Source: Vibrio sp. CK2-1
GTDB taxonomy: Bacteria > Pseudomonadota > Gammaproteobacteria > Enterobacterales > Vibrionaceae
DNA length: 64,000 bases
Assembly: GCF_021726515.1 (NCBI RefSeq)
Contig: NZ_JAKKCJ010000002.1
Span: forward strand, 1-64,000
Direction of reading: 5' to 3'
Shown here: piece by piece, positions 18,504 through 26,474 of the stretch
Layout: each line of letters starts with the position of its first letter
How positions within the stretch are numbered: the stretch's first letter is position 1
Notes under the pieces: model-generated
Seen by the model: only the letters and a program-made list of their open reading frames with translations
The model's database searches: none
What the model was told of the DNA's origin: nothing
Translations under genes and position numbers: made by a program

Positions 18504-19484
18504 ATGCTACGTCTAGCCATTATCGGGACAAACTGGATCACTGAACGCTTTGTACAAGCCGCATTAGAAGTGAATGAATTTGAATTAACTGCCGTATATT
18601 CGCGCAACGAAGCGAGAGCGGCAGAGTTTGCTGCGCCGTTTAACGCCCAAGCGCAGTGTTTTACCGATTTACAGACCATGGCGCAAAGTGATGCGTTTGA
18701 TGCGGTCTACATTGCTAGTCCGAACTCTCTGCACTATGAACAAAGCGTGCTGATGCTAGAAAATGGTAAGCATGTGATTTGTGAAAAGCCTATCGCCTCG
18801 AATATCACTCAAGCTGAGCATATGTACCAAGTGGCTCAGCAAAATGGTGTGGTGCTGTTTGAAGCATTTAAAACGGAATACCTACCTAACTTCCAGCTCA
18901 TTAATCAGAACCTTGAGAAGCTCGGTAAACTGCACAAAGTATTTATCAACTATTGTCAGTATTCATCTCGTTATCAGCGTTATTTGGATGGTGAAAACCC
19001 GAACACTTTCAATCCGGCCTTCTCAAACGGCTCAATTATGGATATCGGTTTCTACTGTGTCTCTAGTGCGGTAGCGCTATTTGGCGAGCCTGAAACGATT
19101 AAAGCGAGCGCTCACTTACTTGACTCTGGCGTTGATGCTCACGGTACGGTGATTTTGAGCTACAAAGAACATGATGTAGTGATTTCCCACTCTAAAGTTT
19201 CAGATTCGAATATCCCAAGTGAGATCCAAGGAGAGTCTGGTTCAATGATTATTGAACACATTTCGGAATGCGATCATATTGTGTTGAAATTGCGTGGCGA
19301 AGACGCAGTGACGCTAACCGTCCCTCAAGTGGAAAACACCATGACTTATGAAGCGACCATTTTTGCTGAGCAAATCAAGCAAGGTAAATTGTGTGAAAAA
19401 GCTAAAGCGAGAGCGTTGGGCGTGTCGCGCATCAGCACTGAAGTGAGAAAGCAAGTTGGCGTAGTATTCCCTGCGGATAAGTAA
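18504..19484 (+). CDS. Gfo/Idh/MocA-family oxidoreductase
   Basis: This is a 326-aa NAD(P)-dependent oxidoreductase. The Rossmann N-terminus LRLAIIGTNWITERF replaces the usual GxGxxG glycines in part. The family motif CEKPIASN lies at about residues 93-100, followed by the C-terminal alpha/beta substrate domain. Similar proteins act on sugars or myo-inositol derivatives, but substrate cannot be read here. AAAGGA lies just before the ATG. It appears to be a single-gene unit between two terminators. Confidence 0.85.
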   Translation: MLRLAIIGTNWITERFVQAALEVNEFELTAVYSRNEARAAEFAAPFNAQAQCFTDLQTMAQSDAFDAVYIASPNSLHYEQSVLMLENGKHVICEKPIASNITQAEHMYQVAQQNGVVLFEAFKTEYLPNFQLINQNLEKLGKLHKVFINYCQYSSRYQRYLDGENPNTFNPAFSNGSIMDIGFYCVSSAVALFGEPETIKASAHLLDSGVDAHGTVILSYKEHDVVISHSKVSDSNIPSEIQGESGSMIIEHISECDHIVLKLRGEDAVTLTVPQVENTMTYEATIFAEQIKQGKLCEKAKARALGVSRISTEVRKQVGVVFPADK

Positions 19485-19505
19485 TACATTTTGGACTAAG
19501 AATAA

Positions 19506-19545
19506 ACAAAGCCCCAGTTAATGCTGATTAACTGGGGCTTTGTTG
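19506..19545. terminator. Bidirectional terminator
   Basis: The stem ACAAAGCCCCAGTTAA / TTAACTGGGGCTTTGT is strong and near-symmetrical. It lies between the convergent oxidoreductase and outer-membrane protein genes. Confidence 0.88.
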
Positions 19546-19616
19546 TTTTGAGGTGTAAGTTTTGAATAGTAAATTTTGGAGCGGAAGTTCGGAAGTAAAG
19601 GCTTAGAAGTCGAAGA

Positions 19617-20753
19617 CTAGAAACGACCATTAACCATTAAAATTAATTGGCGGCGATCACCAATTATCCCTGTGTATTCCATAGCGGCAGACAAATGTTT
19701 ATTGACGTTAACGTTAAAACCTACAATGCCACCCCATTTATCGGTGTTTTCCTGGTGAACTTCAAAAGCAATCGTATGAGGCGCATCAAAATCTTGGCTT
19801 GCCTCCATCGTCTCCAAGTTAAACCCACCTTTAAGAGTCTGGTTGATATCCATATAACTTGCGCCAGTATAGAGGTTTAAATCGATCCCATGGTTTAAGT
19901 CGAAAGTGTAACCCACACGAGGTTGAATATTAATTGTACCGCCAGAAACTTTGGTTTTTTCCATATTGGTTTGGGTGTAAACAATTGGCATAGTGTAGAA
20001 CCAATCACCACTGGCACCGGCTAACATCGCACCTAGGCTGTAGTTATAACCTTCAATTTCTGCCTCGGCACTTAAAGTCCAAGGGTCACCACCGAATATA
20101 TCGGGAGGCGTATCTGGAAGTAGTGCGCTGCCCGCTTTACATTTACGAGGATTTTTCGCGCAGTAGGCTTGTATTCCATCATTAATCGCATTGGTCACCG
20201 GATCGCTAGTCACCACACTACCTTTCGGCATGCTCATATTAATATCAATGGTGCCTTTAATTTTCCCAACCGTAGCAAACACATTTAAGAATGGAAGAAC
20301 CCAAGCATCGAGTTTAAGTTGTGGGGTATTGGTTTTACTACGGAAGTTATCGAAAGAAAGAAAATCGATATCGACATTCGCTGGGCCGCCATAACCGACT
20401 TTCATGTTACTAATGGTTTGATCTTGTTCTATGTGACTATAAAGAAAGCTGATACCAAAAGGCAGAGGTAAATCATAACCATTATAAATCGCTACTTGGC
20501 CACCAATAGGCAAGATACGATCCCAAACTTTATCGCTATTGGCCGGGCGATTAGGGCCATTAGAGATCGCTGGTGGTTGATTACTCGTTGCTCTAGGAAG
20601 TGACGGTTGCGAGCTTTGTGGGACAGTTTGTACCTCACCTATCTTGCTGGTAGAGGCATAAGCAAAAGACAATAAGGCACTCGCACTATAAATAAGAATA
20701 CTGCTTATGGTTTTAACTAAATGGGGATTCCAAGAATAAAGCGAGAGAGACAT
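19617..20753 (-). CDS. Predicted outer-membrane beta-barrel protein, paralogue 1
   Basis: This 378-aa exported protein has no family I can name. A signal peptide ends about residue 33 (LSFAYA), a Ser/Pro-rich linker covers about 40-75, and the block VWDRILPIGGQVAIYNGYDL to LPLPFGISFLY follows. Alternating hydrophobic strands and a C-terminal phenylalanine (NGRF) point to an outer-membrane barrel. The protein at 21743-22894 shares this block and the end of the sequence, so the two are paralogues. Two cysteines (YCAKNPRKCKAG) may form a loop disulfide. Confidence 0.75.
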   Translation of the reverse strand: MSLSLYSWNPHLVKTISSILIYSASALLSFAYASTSKIGEVQTVPQSSQPSLPRATSNQPPAISNGPNRPANSDKVWDRILPIGGQVAIYNGYDLPLPFGISFLYSHIEQDQTISNMKVGYGGPANVDIDFLSFDNFRSKTNTPQLKLDAWVLPFLNVFATVGKIKGTIDINMSMPKGSVVTSDPVTNAINDGIQAYCAKNPRKCKAGSALLPDTPPDIFGGDPWTLSAEAEIEGYNYSLGAMLAGASGDWFYTMPIVYTQTNMEKTKVSGGTINIQPRVGYTFDLNHGIDLNLYTGASYMDINQTLKGGFNLETMEASQDFDAPHTIAFEVHQENTDKWGGIVGFNVNVNKHLSAAMEYTGIIGDRRQLILMVNGRF

Positions 20754-21037
20754 AGAATAAGGTCCATTTATTGCTATCGAGATATTGATGTAAAGATTAG
20801 TCTGCGTTGATAATTAGCCACATCAATATGTATAAGGTTTGCGCTGGTAATGGTAATGGATATTCACATAGATTACACATAAATTTGCTAATACGGAGTA
20901 ACTTTATACTCAAGATCCTTAAAGGTTCAGCAAAAGCAGATTTTATTCTTATTGAAACTCGAATATTGAGGTTACTTAGATAGCTTAGCTTATTTTTGGA
21001 TGAGGGGAGGTTTGGTCGTGACGAATGGACGGTCCGA
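20754..21037. other. Intergenic region before OMP paralogue 1
   Basis: These 284 bp hold no supported gene; an open frame on the - strand overlaps the next OMP gene and has no family character. The stretch presumably includes the promoter of the paralogue 1 gene. Confidence 0.4.
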
Positions 21038-21679
21038 TCAATTTGAAACACGAATATAAAAGCCAATATGGCCATCGTGGTCTTCATAACTGGCTCTGCC
21101 GCCTAGAGCAATGTTTTCAGTGAAGTAGTAGTTCATTTCAGCAGAGGTTTGGAAATAGGTACGGTCATAGGCATATTTAGCGCCAATGTCGGCACCAAGG
21201 TCAATGTTGCGAGTCAGGCTATAACGTAAGCCAGTTAAGCCTTTTACACCAACACTGTGATCATCGTAATCAATGCCGATAATTTCTTCTGCAGTCGAAC
21301 TGGTTTCACGATCTTTGTACCAATCATAACCAAGTTCACCACCGACAACCCAATCGAGTGAAGGGTTCAGCGGCATACGATACAAGGCACCAAATGCGAC
21401 ATCACTTTGGCTAAATTTGGAATCGTAGGCATTTTCACCGGTTGGAAAGTCGCCATCATTGAGAAAGTAGTTTTGATAGTGGCCAGTAAAGATCCAGCTC
21501 TCATTGATCATATAACTGCCGCCTAGCTTGATATCCAAGCCATCCGTTTGCCAACCGGCACCAATCTGCAAATTATTATAATTATACGGTGAGTCGTAGG
21601 CGCGATAATCTGGATTGGTTAAGCTCGTTATCGGCGTTCCTGTCCAATATGAGAGCATCGAAAAAAGCAAAATGAACAT
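21038..21679 (-). CDS. Predicted outer-membrane beta-barrel protein (small)
   Basis: This 213-aa protein is rich in aromatic and glycine-containing beta-strand patterns (LGGSYMINESWIFTGHYQNY, LDWVVGGELGYDWY), as in OmpA/OmpW-size barrels. Its N-terminus MFILLFSMLSYWTGTPITSL is a poor signal peptide without the usual lysines. An in-frame TAG lies a few codons upstream and no clear ribosome site precedes the ATG, so the 5' end may have been lost. It lies 63 bp after paralogue 2 on the same strand. Function unknown. Confidence 0.65.
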   Translation of the reverse strand: MFILLFSMLSYWTGTPITSLTNPDYRAYDSPYNYNNLQIGAGWQTDGLDIKLGGSYMINESWIFTGHYQNYFLNDGDFPTGENAYDSKFSQSDVAFGALYRMPLNPSLDWVVGGELGYDWYKDRETSSTAEEIIGIDYDDHSVGVKGLTGLRYSLTRNIDLGADIGAKYAYDRTYFQTSAEMNYYFTENIALGGRASYEDHDGHIGFYIRVSN

Positions 21680-21742
21680 AGTGAGAGTCTGTCCCTAGAG
21701 AGAATATTTAAATTTTACGCTAATGCTTAATATAAAGACTAG

Positions 21743-22894
21743 TTAAAAACGAGTATTAAACATAAATAAAAATTGCTTACGATCGCCGCCTAAACCAGTG
21801 TATTCCAGATCGGCCGATAAGTATTGATTAACATCTAGAGCTAAACCAATAATGCCTGCCCACGGCTTTTGATTTTCCTGATGTACGCTAAATGGCAAGC
21901 TGTTATCGGCATTGATATCATCAATCGCTTGTCGTTTATCTAGGCTAAAACTACCGAAAATATCTTGGCTGGTTTTCATATAGCCAGCACCAGTATAAAG
22001 ACTTAATTTAGTCCCGTAGTCTAAATCAAAACCGTAGCCAACCCGGGGTTGAATATTAATAGTACTGCCATCGACGGTAGTCTTTTTCATGCGAGTTTGG
22101 GTGTAGCTCACTGGCATAGTGTAAAACCAACGGCCAGATGCTCCGGCAATCAAGGCACCAAAAGTATAGGTGTAACCATCGAGTTCTGCGGTGGCATTAA
22201 TCGGGTAATCGTGGCTAAAAGTATCGTATATTGTATCGCGTAATTTTTGACAAGCTGCTCCGGCAATTCCCGGTTTACAGGAGTTGAGGTGAGGACCAAG
22301 TTGATCGAGCAAACGCTTTCCACCTATCGTCATATCTAAATCCGCTTCACCTTTCAGTTTACCTATCGTGGCAAACACATTTAAGAACGGCAGTACCCAA
22401 GCATCCACTTTAACTTGCGGGGTTTTGGTATCGGTATAGAAGTTATCGAAGCGAAATAAATCGGGGTGAATATCTGCCATCGGAATAGATAGGTTACCGC
22501 CAAGAGAGTTAGCACCTACTTTGATGTTGCTGATATTTTGATGCTGTTGTACTTGGGTGTACAAAAAGCTAATCCCAAAAGGCAACGGCAAATCATAACC
22601 ATTATAGATAGCTTGCTGACCACCAAAAGGTAGTACATGGTCCCAAACACGCTTGTTTTTCTCGGCAGCTGCCGATGGCTTATGCACATTACTCGATGAC
22701 GTTTGAATAGTAGAAGAAAGAAGGGGGGCGTCATCCGTAGTGGGTTGATTGCTTGATTGATTTTCAGCCAGCATGACACTAGTGTTCGTTTGCAGAACTT
22801 CCGCGTAGGCTGGTGTAATACAGGTAAGTGCAGCACCAAGCATCGAGATAAGTCGAGGCATTGCTTTGGCGGCGGCAACAAAAATTGGTTTCAT
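21743..22894 (-). CDS. Predicted outer-membrane beta-barrel protein, paralogue 2
   Basis: This 383-aa protein is related to the one at 19617-20753. The shared block is VWDHVLPFGGQQAIYNGYDL then LPLPFGISFLY, and it ends in FMFNTRF with a terminal phenylalanine. A signal peptide runs to about residue 31 (ITPAYA), followed by a Ser/Gln-rich linker. Two cysteines sit in SCKPGIAGAACQ, at the position equivalent to those of paralogue 1. It is likely first in a unit with the small OMP gene. I do not recognise a function. Confidence 0.75.
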   Translation of the reverse strand: MKPIFVAAAKAMPRLISMLGAALTCITPAYAEVLQTNTSVMLAENQSSNQPTTDDAPLLSSTIQTSSSNVHKPSAAAEKNKRVWDHVLPFGGQQAIYNGYDLPLPFGISFLYTQVQQHQNISNIKVGANSLGGNLSIPMADIHPDLFRFDNFYTDTKTPQVKVDAWVLPFLNVFATIGKLKGEADLDMTIGGKRLLDQLGPHLNSCKPGIAGAACQKLRDTIYDTFSHDYPINATAELDGYTYTFGALIAGASGRWFYTMPVSYTQTRMKKTTVDGSTINIQPRVGYGFDLDYGTKLSLYTGAGYMKTSQDIFGSFSLDKRQAIDDINADNSLPFSVHQENQKPWAGIIGLALDVNQYLSADLEYTGLGGDRKQFLFMFNTRF

Positions 22895-23077
22895 TTGATG
22901 ATGTCTTTTTATTATATGTATAAATAGCGAAAAATATCGTTGTTATCCATACCAGATATCAGTGAGGAAAAGGGCTCACTGACAATGAATCATCCTAATG
23001 CATTGGTATTGCTATATTGAAACCTGGGGGTATCAGGTAATTTGAGTCAAGGTTGTCGATAATAGATGGCGTCTAAA
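22895..23077. other. Intergenic region upstream of OMP paralogue 2
   Basis: This stretch shows nothing definite apart from an inverted pair AGTGAG / CTCACT near 22960-22980. It must hold the - strand promoter of the OMP gene. A candidate small RNA lies beyond it. Confidence 0.35.
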
Positions 23078-23202
23078 TTAACCTTACGACTATTGGTGTT
23101 ATATTACACGCTTGGGCAGTAAGTGTCACTGTTGTGATGAGGTTCACAAGAATTATTGCAATGAGGGAGTGAAGCAGCAACCAGATGATTGCTGCTTTTT
23201 GA
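23078..23202 (+). ncRNA. Candidate small RNA with its own promoter and terminator
   Basis: On the + strand, TTAACC (23078-23083) and TATATT (23100-23105) are 16 bp apart. About 70 bases after the predicted start (~23112) comes the hairpin AGCAGCAA / TTGCTGCT (23173-23195) followed by five Ts. Both flanking genes are on the - strand and no + strand reading frame ends here, so the terminator has no coding gene to serve. Predicted RNA about 89 nt. Inference only. Confidence 0.35.
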
Positions 23203-23210
23203 TAAAGAAT

Positions 23211-23834
23211 TTAGAAGTAGTATGCGGTCGTTAAGCTAAAGGTTGCTGCATTTGCATAGCTATCAATTTGGTATTTAGCATTAGCGCCGACAGTAAAGCC
23301 AGAAACGATTGCATATTCAATACCAATACTGGCGATGCCGCCAAACTCATTGCTAGAGCCTGACTCACCTTTAATGTGGCTATAGTTTTGATCTACATCT
23401 GTCGCAATCACTTCTTCTTCATAACTATAGCCAGATGAGTAGTCATATTGAGTGTATGAGACACCTGCACCTACTTTCATTGTCCATTTATCATTAAAGT
23501 TGTGGAAGTACATTGGCATTAAAGTAAATTGCTTAGCTTTAATATCGGCATCCCAATCTTGCTCTTTTTCTATACCGTTAGAGATAGTTTCACTACCTTT
23601 AGAGTCATCCATATCAAACTGACGGTAGCCAAGTTCTAATCCCCAGTTATCATTAAATTTGTAGCCAAGGTAGCCACCTAGTACAGCATCGTCTGATTCT
23701 GGATTTAATTGTTCACCATTTACCGTAGGCTCAAAATCGTGATCAGTATGCAACATGCCATACTCAAGACCAAGGTAAGGGTTAGCAAAAACTGGGGCAG
23801 CAAATAGAGCAGCAAGTGCAATAACTTTTTTCAT
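23211..23834 (-). CDS. Outer-membrane beta-barrel protein (OmpA/AcfA-like porin family)
   Basis: This 207-aa protein has a clear signal peptide (MKKVIALAALFAAPVFA, cleavage before NPYLGLEY). An eight-stranded barrel pattern follows (YLGYKFNDNWGLELGYRQF, FGGIASIGIEYAI), ending in the C-terminal aromatic signature TTAYYF. This is the small OmpA-like or accessory colonisation factor AcfA type of Vibrio barrel. It is monocistronic by position. Specific function not inferable. Confidence 0.85.
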   Translation of the reverse strand: MKKVIALAALFAAPVFANPYLGLEYGMLHTDHDFEPTVNGEQLNPESDDAVLGGYLGYKFNDNWGLELGYRQFDMDDSKGSETISNGIEKEQDWDADIKAKQFTLMPMYFHNFNDKWTMKVGAGVSYTQYDYSSGYSYEEEVIATDVDQNYSHIKGESGSSNEFGGIASIGIEYAIVSGFTVGANAKYQIDSYANAATFSLTTAYYF

Positions 23835-23945
23835 TTTTATGTCTTCCTAGAAACTGTTTTTATAAAGGGGAATATCATTTGATGGCGCTAGAATAAGAAA
23901 GGCGGCGTGAAAGAAGTGTGAAGAAATGAAAAATAGAATAAAAAA

Positions 23946-23978
23946 GAGAAAAAAAGCCCCACTAAAAAGTGAGGCTGT
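23946..23978 (-). terminator. Terminator of gor
   Basis: Read on the - strand, AGCCTCAC / GTGGGGCT is followed by seven Ts, 28-55 bp beyond the gor stop codon. Confidence 0.85.
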
Positions 23979-24004
23979 TATTTAAGTTGCTGATAGTTAT
24001 GGAA

Positions 24005-25360
24005 CTATCTCATGGTAACAAATTCTTCCGAACCGGTTGGGTGGATCGCGACGACTGAATCAAAGTCTGCTTTGGTTGCGCCCATCTTCATTGCTACGGC
24101 AAAACCTTGGATCATTTCATCAACCGTGAAGCCAATGCCGTGTAGGCCAACGACTTTCTCATCGTCGCCTGCACAAACGAGTTTCATTTTGCATGGTTGA
24201 CGGTGTGAGGTAACCGCGGTGTACATTGCAGTAAAGCCAGAGGTGTAAACTTTGACATTGTCTTCGCCGTATTGCGCTTTTGCATCTTGCTCGGTCAAAC
24301 CAATGGTGCCGATTGGTGGGTGGCTAAATACTACGGTTGGTACTAGGTTGTAATCCATCTTAGCGTCGGTTTTACCGTTAAATAAACGTTCAGATAATTG
24401 ACGACCGGCTTTAACGGCTACAGGCGTCAGTTCAATACCGCCTTCCATGATGTCACCCACACAGTAGATGCCTTTGACGTTGGTTTCTTGGTATTCATCC
24501 ACTTTGATGTAACCGCGATCATTGGTCGCTACGCCAGTCACATCTAAGTTAATGGCATCGGTTGCCGGATGACGACCAATTGCCCAAATTAGAGTATCAA
24601 CGTTTTGGCTTTCACCGTTTTCTAGGTGAAGAGTAATGCTACCGTCAGCTTCTTTTACCACTTCTTTCGGTACAGAGTTAGTGTGTAGCGTTGGGCCTTC
24701 GGTGTTCATCACTTCAACTAAAGTATCGACAATCATAGGATCGAAGCTACGTAGCGGTGATTCTTTACGAACAAATAGGTGAGTTTCCGTACCAAGTGCG
24801 CTCAGTACGCCAGCAATCTCAACTGCAATGTAACCTGCGCCTACCACGGCAACGCGTTTTGGCTGTTCGTTAATCTCGAAGAAACCGTTTGAATCAATAC
24901 CGTGTTCAGCACCTGGAATATTTGGAATGGTTGGACGGCCACCGACTGCGATCAGAATATGATCGGCGGTGTATTGCTCGCCGTTAACTTCAACGGTTTT
25001 CTCATCAACAAACTTAGCGAAGCCACGGATAACATTGATTTTGTTATTACCTAATACGCGGTCGTAAGATTGGTGAATACGGCCAATGTAGGCTTGGCGG
25101 TTTTCTACCATTTTGGCCCAGTTAAAGCTTTTTAGCTCAACATCAAAGCCGTAATCTTTTGAGTACAGGTTAATCGCTTCCGCTACTTGTGCGCCGTGCC
25201 ACATTACTTTCTTAGGTACACAACCTACGTTGACACAAGTGCCACCCAGATCTTGTGCTTCAATCAGTGCCACTTTTGCGCCGTACATGGCTGCTCGGTT
25301 AGCCGATGCAATACCGCCACTACCGCCACCAATACAAATGTAATCAAAATGCGTTGTCAT
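24005..25360 (-). CDS. gor: Glutathione reductase
   Basis: This 451-aa cytosolic flavoenzyme reduces glutathione disulfide with NADPH. The FAD loop GGGSGG is at residues 11-16 and the redox-active disulfide C42-C47 is in [13 protein letters not shown]. The NADPH-binding [11 protein letters not shown] lies near 174-184, and the catalytic His is in HPTGSEEF near the C-terminus. It follows rlmJ by 85 bp on the same strand, as in the E. coli yhiR-gor pair. Confidence 0.97.
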   Translation of the reverse strand: MTTHFDYICIGGGSGGIASANRAAMYGAKVALIEAQDLGGTCVNVGCVPKKVMWHGAQVAEAINLYSKDYGFDVELKSFNWAKMVENRQAYIGRIHQSYDRVLGNNKINVIRGFAKFVDEKTVEVNGEQYTADHILIAVGGRPTIPNIPGAEHGIDSNGFFEINEQPKRVAVVGAGYIAVEIAGVLSALGTETHLFVRKESPLRSFDPMIVDTLVEVMNTEGPTLHTNSVPKEVVKEADGSITLHLENGESQNVDTLIWAIGRHPATDAINLDVTGVATNDRGYIKVDEYQETNVKGIYCVGDIMEGGIELTPVAVKAGRQLSERLFNGKTDAKMDYNLVPTVVFSHPPIGTIGLTEQDAKAQYGEDNVKVYTSGFTAMYTAVTSHRQPCKMKLVCAGDDEKVVGLHGIGFTVDEMIQGFAVAMKMGATKADFDSVVAIHPTGSEEFVTMR

Positions 25361-25445
25361 TCTGTTCTCCGTAACCTGTTATGTCTGTCTTTATTTAATG
25401 AGGGTCGCAGATGGATTATGCAACCCTAGTTCAATTTATTGCTGC

Positions 25446-26282
25446 TTATTCTGGAACGATCCACTCAACTTTATGGTGGCCTGTGCTTGGCGCGATCGCC
25501 TGTTGTAGCATAGGCAAAATTTCGGTCATTTGGCTTTCGAGTTTCCACGGTGAATTAATCACTATCATGCCCGATGCCGTCATACCGCGCTCAAGACTAT
25601 CAGCAGAAACGCCTAATTCAATTTGCAAAATATTACGAATATCGAGCTTTTTGAGATCGGCAATCATGTCATCAATCGTATGACGATAAACCACAGGATA
25701 CCAAATGGCATAAATACCGGTCGCCCAGCGCTTATGGCTTTGTGCAATGGCTCTTACCACATCTTGATATTCGTGAGCTAATTCATAAGGCGGATCGATG
25801 AGCACTAAACCACGACGTTCTTTAGGTGGTAATGTTGCTTTTAAATGTTCAAAACCGTCTTTTTGATGAATGTTAACCTGACGATCACGATGAAATTCTT
25901 GTTCTAAAAGCGGGTGATCACTTGGGTGAAGTTCCGTTAATACCATGCGGTCTTGATTGCGTAAGTGAGCACGTGCTACGCGTGGAGAGCCCGGATAGTA
26001 ACGCAGTTCATCACTGTCATTGAGTGCTTTGATTGCATCTAAGTAACTCGTCACTTCTTCAGGTAAATCTTGTCCCCAAATGCGTGCGATACCTTGTTTG
26101 TATTCACCGGTTTTTTCTGACCATTCGTGAGTTAAGTCGTAGCGGCCGACACCAGCATGCGTATCATGGTAAACGAACGGCTTATCTTTTTGCTTTAAAG
26201 CATTCAAAATTAAGCTTTGTACTATGTGTTTTACCACATCGGCATGGTTGCCAGCGTGAAAACTATGGCGATAACTCAGCAT
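25446..26282 (-). CDS. rlmJ: 23S rRNA (A2030-N6) methyltransferase RlmJ
   Basis: This 278-aa protein matches RlmJ/YhiR. It begins MLSYRHSFHAGNHADVVKH, and the N6-adenine methyltransferase motif IV appears as DPPYE near residue 164. It methylates A2030 of 23S rRNA. It lies upstream of gor and divergent from prlC, which keeps the E. coli neighbourhood. Confidence 0.95.
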   Translation of the reverse strand: MLSYRHSFHAGNHADVVKHIVQSLILNALKQKDKPFVYHDTHAGVGRYDLTHEWSEKTGEYKQGIARIWGQDLPEEVTSYLDAIKALNDSDELRYYPGSPRVARAHLRNQDRMVLTELHPSDHPLLEQEFHRDRQVNIHQKDGFEHLKATLPPKERRGLVLIDPPYELAHEYQDVVRAIAQSHKRWATGIYAIWYPVVYRHTIDDMIADLKKLDIRNILQIELGVSADSLERGMTASGMIVINSPWKLESQMTEILPMLQQAIAPSTGHHKVEWIVPE

Positions 26283-26474
26283 GGTTTATCTCTTGAAATT
26301 GGGTCAATATTACCGTCTATGATACCGAATATTATTGAGCCTTGCCTGATAAAAGAAAGCCCAAAGCAGTTTTTACTTTCAGCGCCATTGAAATTTGCCT
26401 AGTTAGGCTACATTTATCTATCTATAAGTAGAAGCAAACCCAGTGACTCATTTCACTATACAAGGAAAGCATTC

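Noticed and set aside
20797..21087. Open frame of 96 codons on the - strand
   Set aside because: It overlaps the 3' end of the small outer-membrane protein gene, has no ribosome site and no family character.
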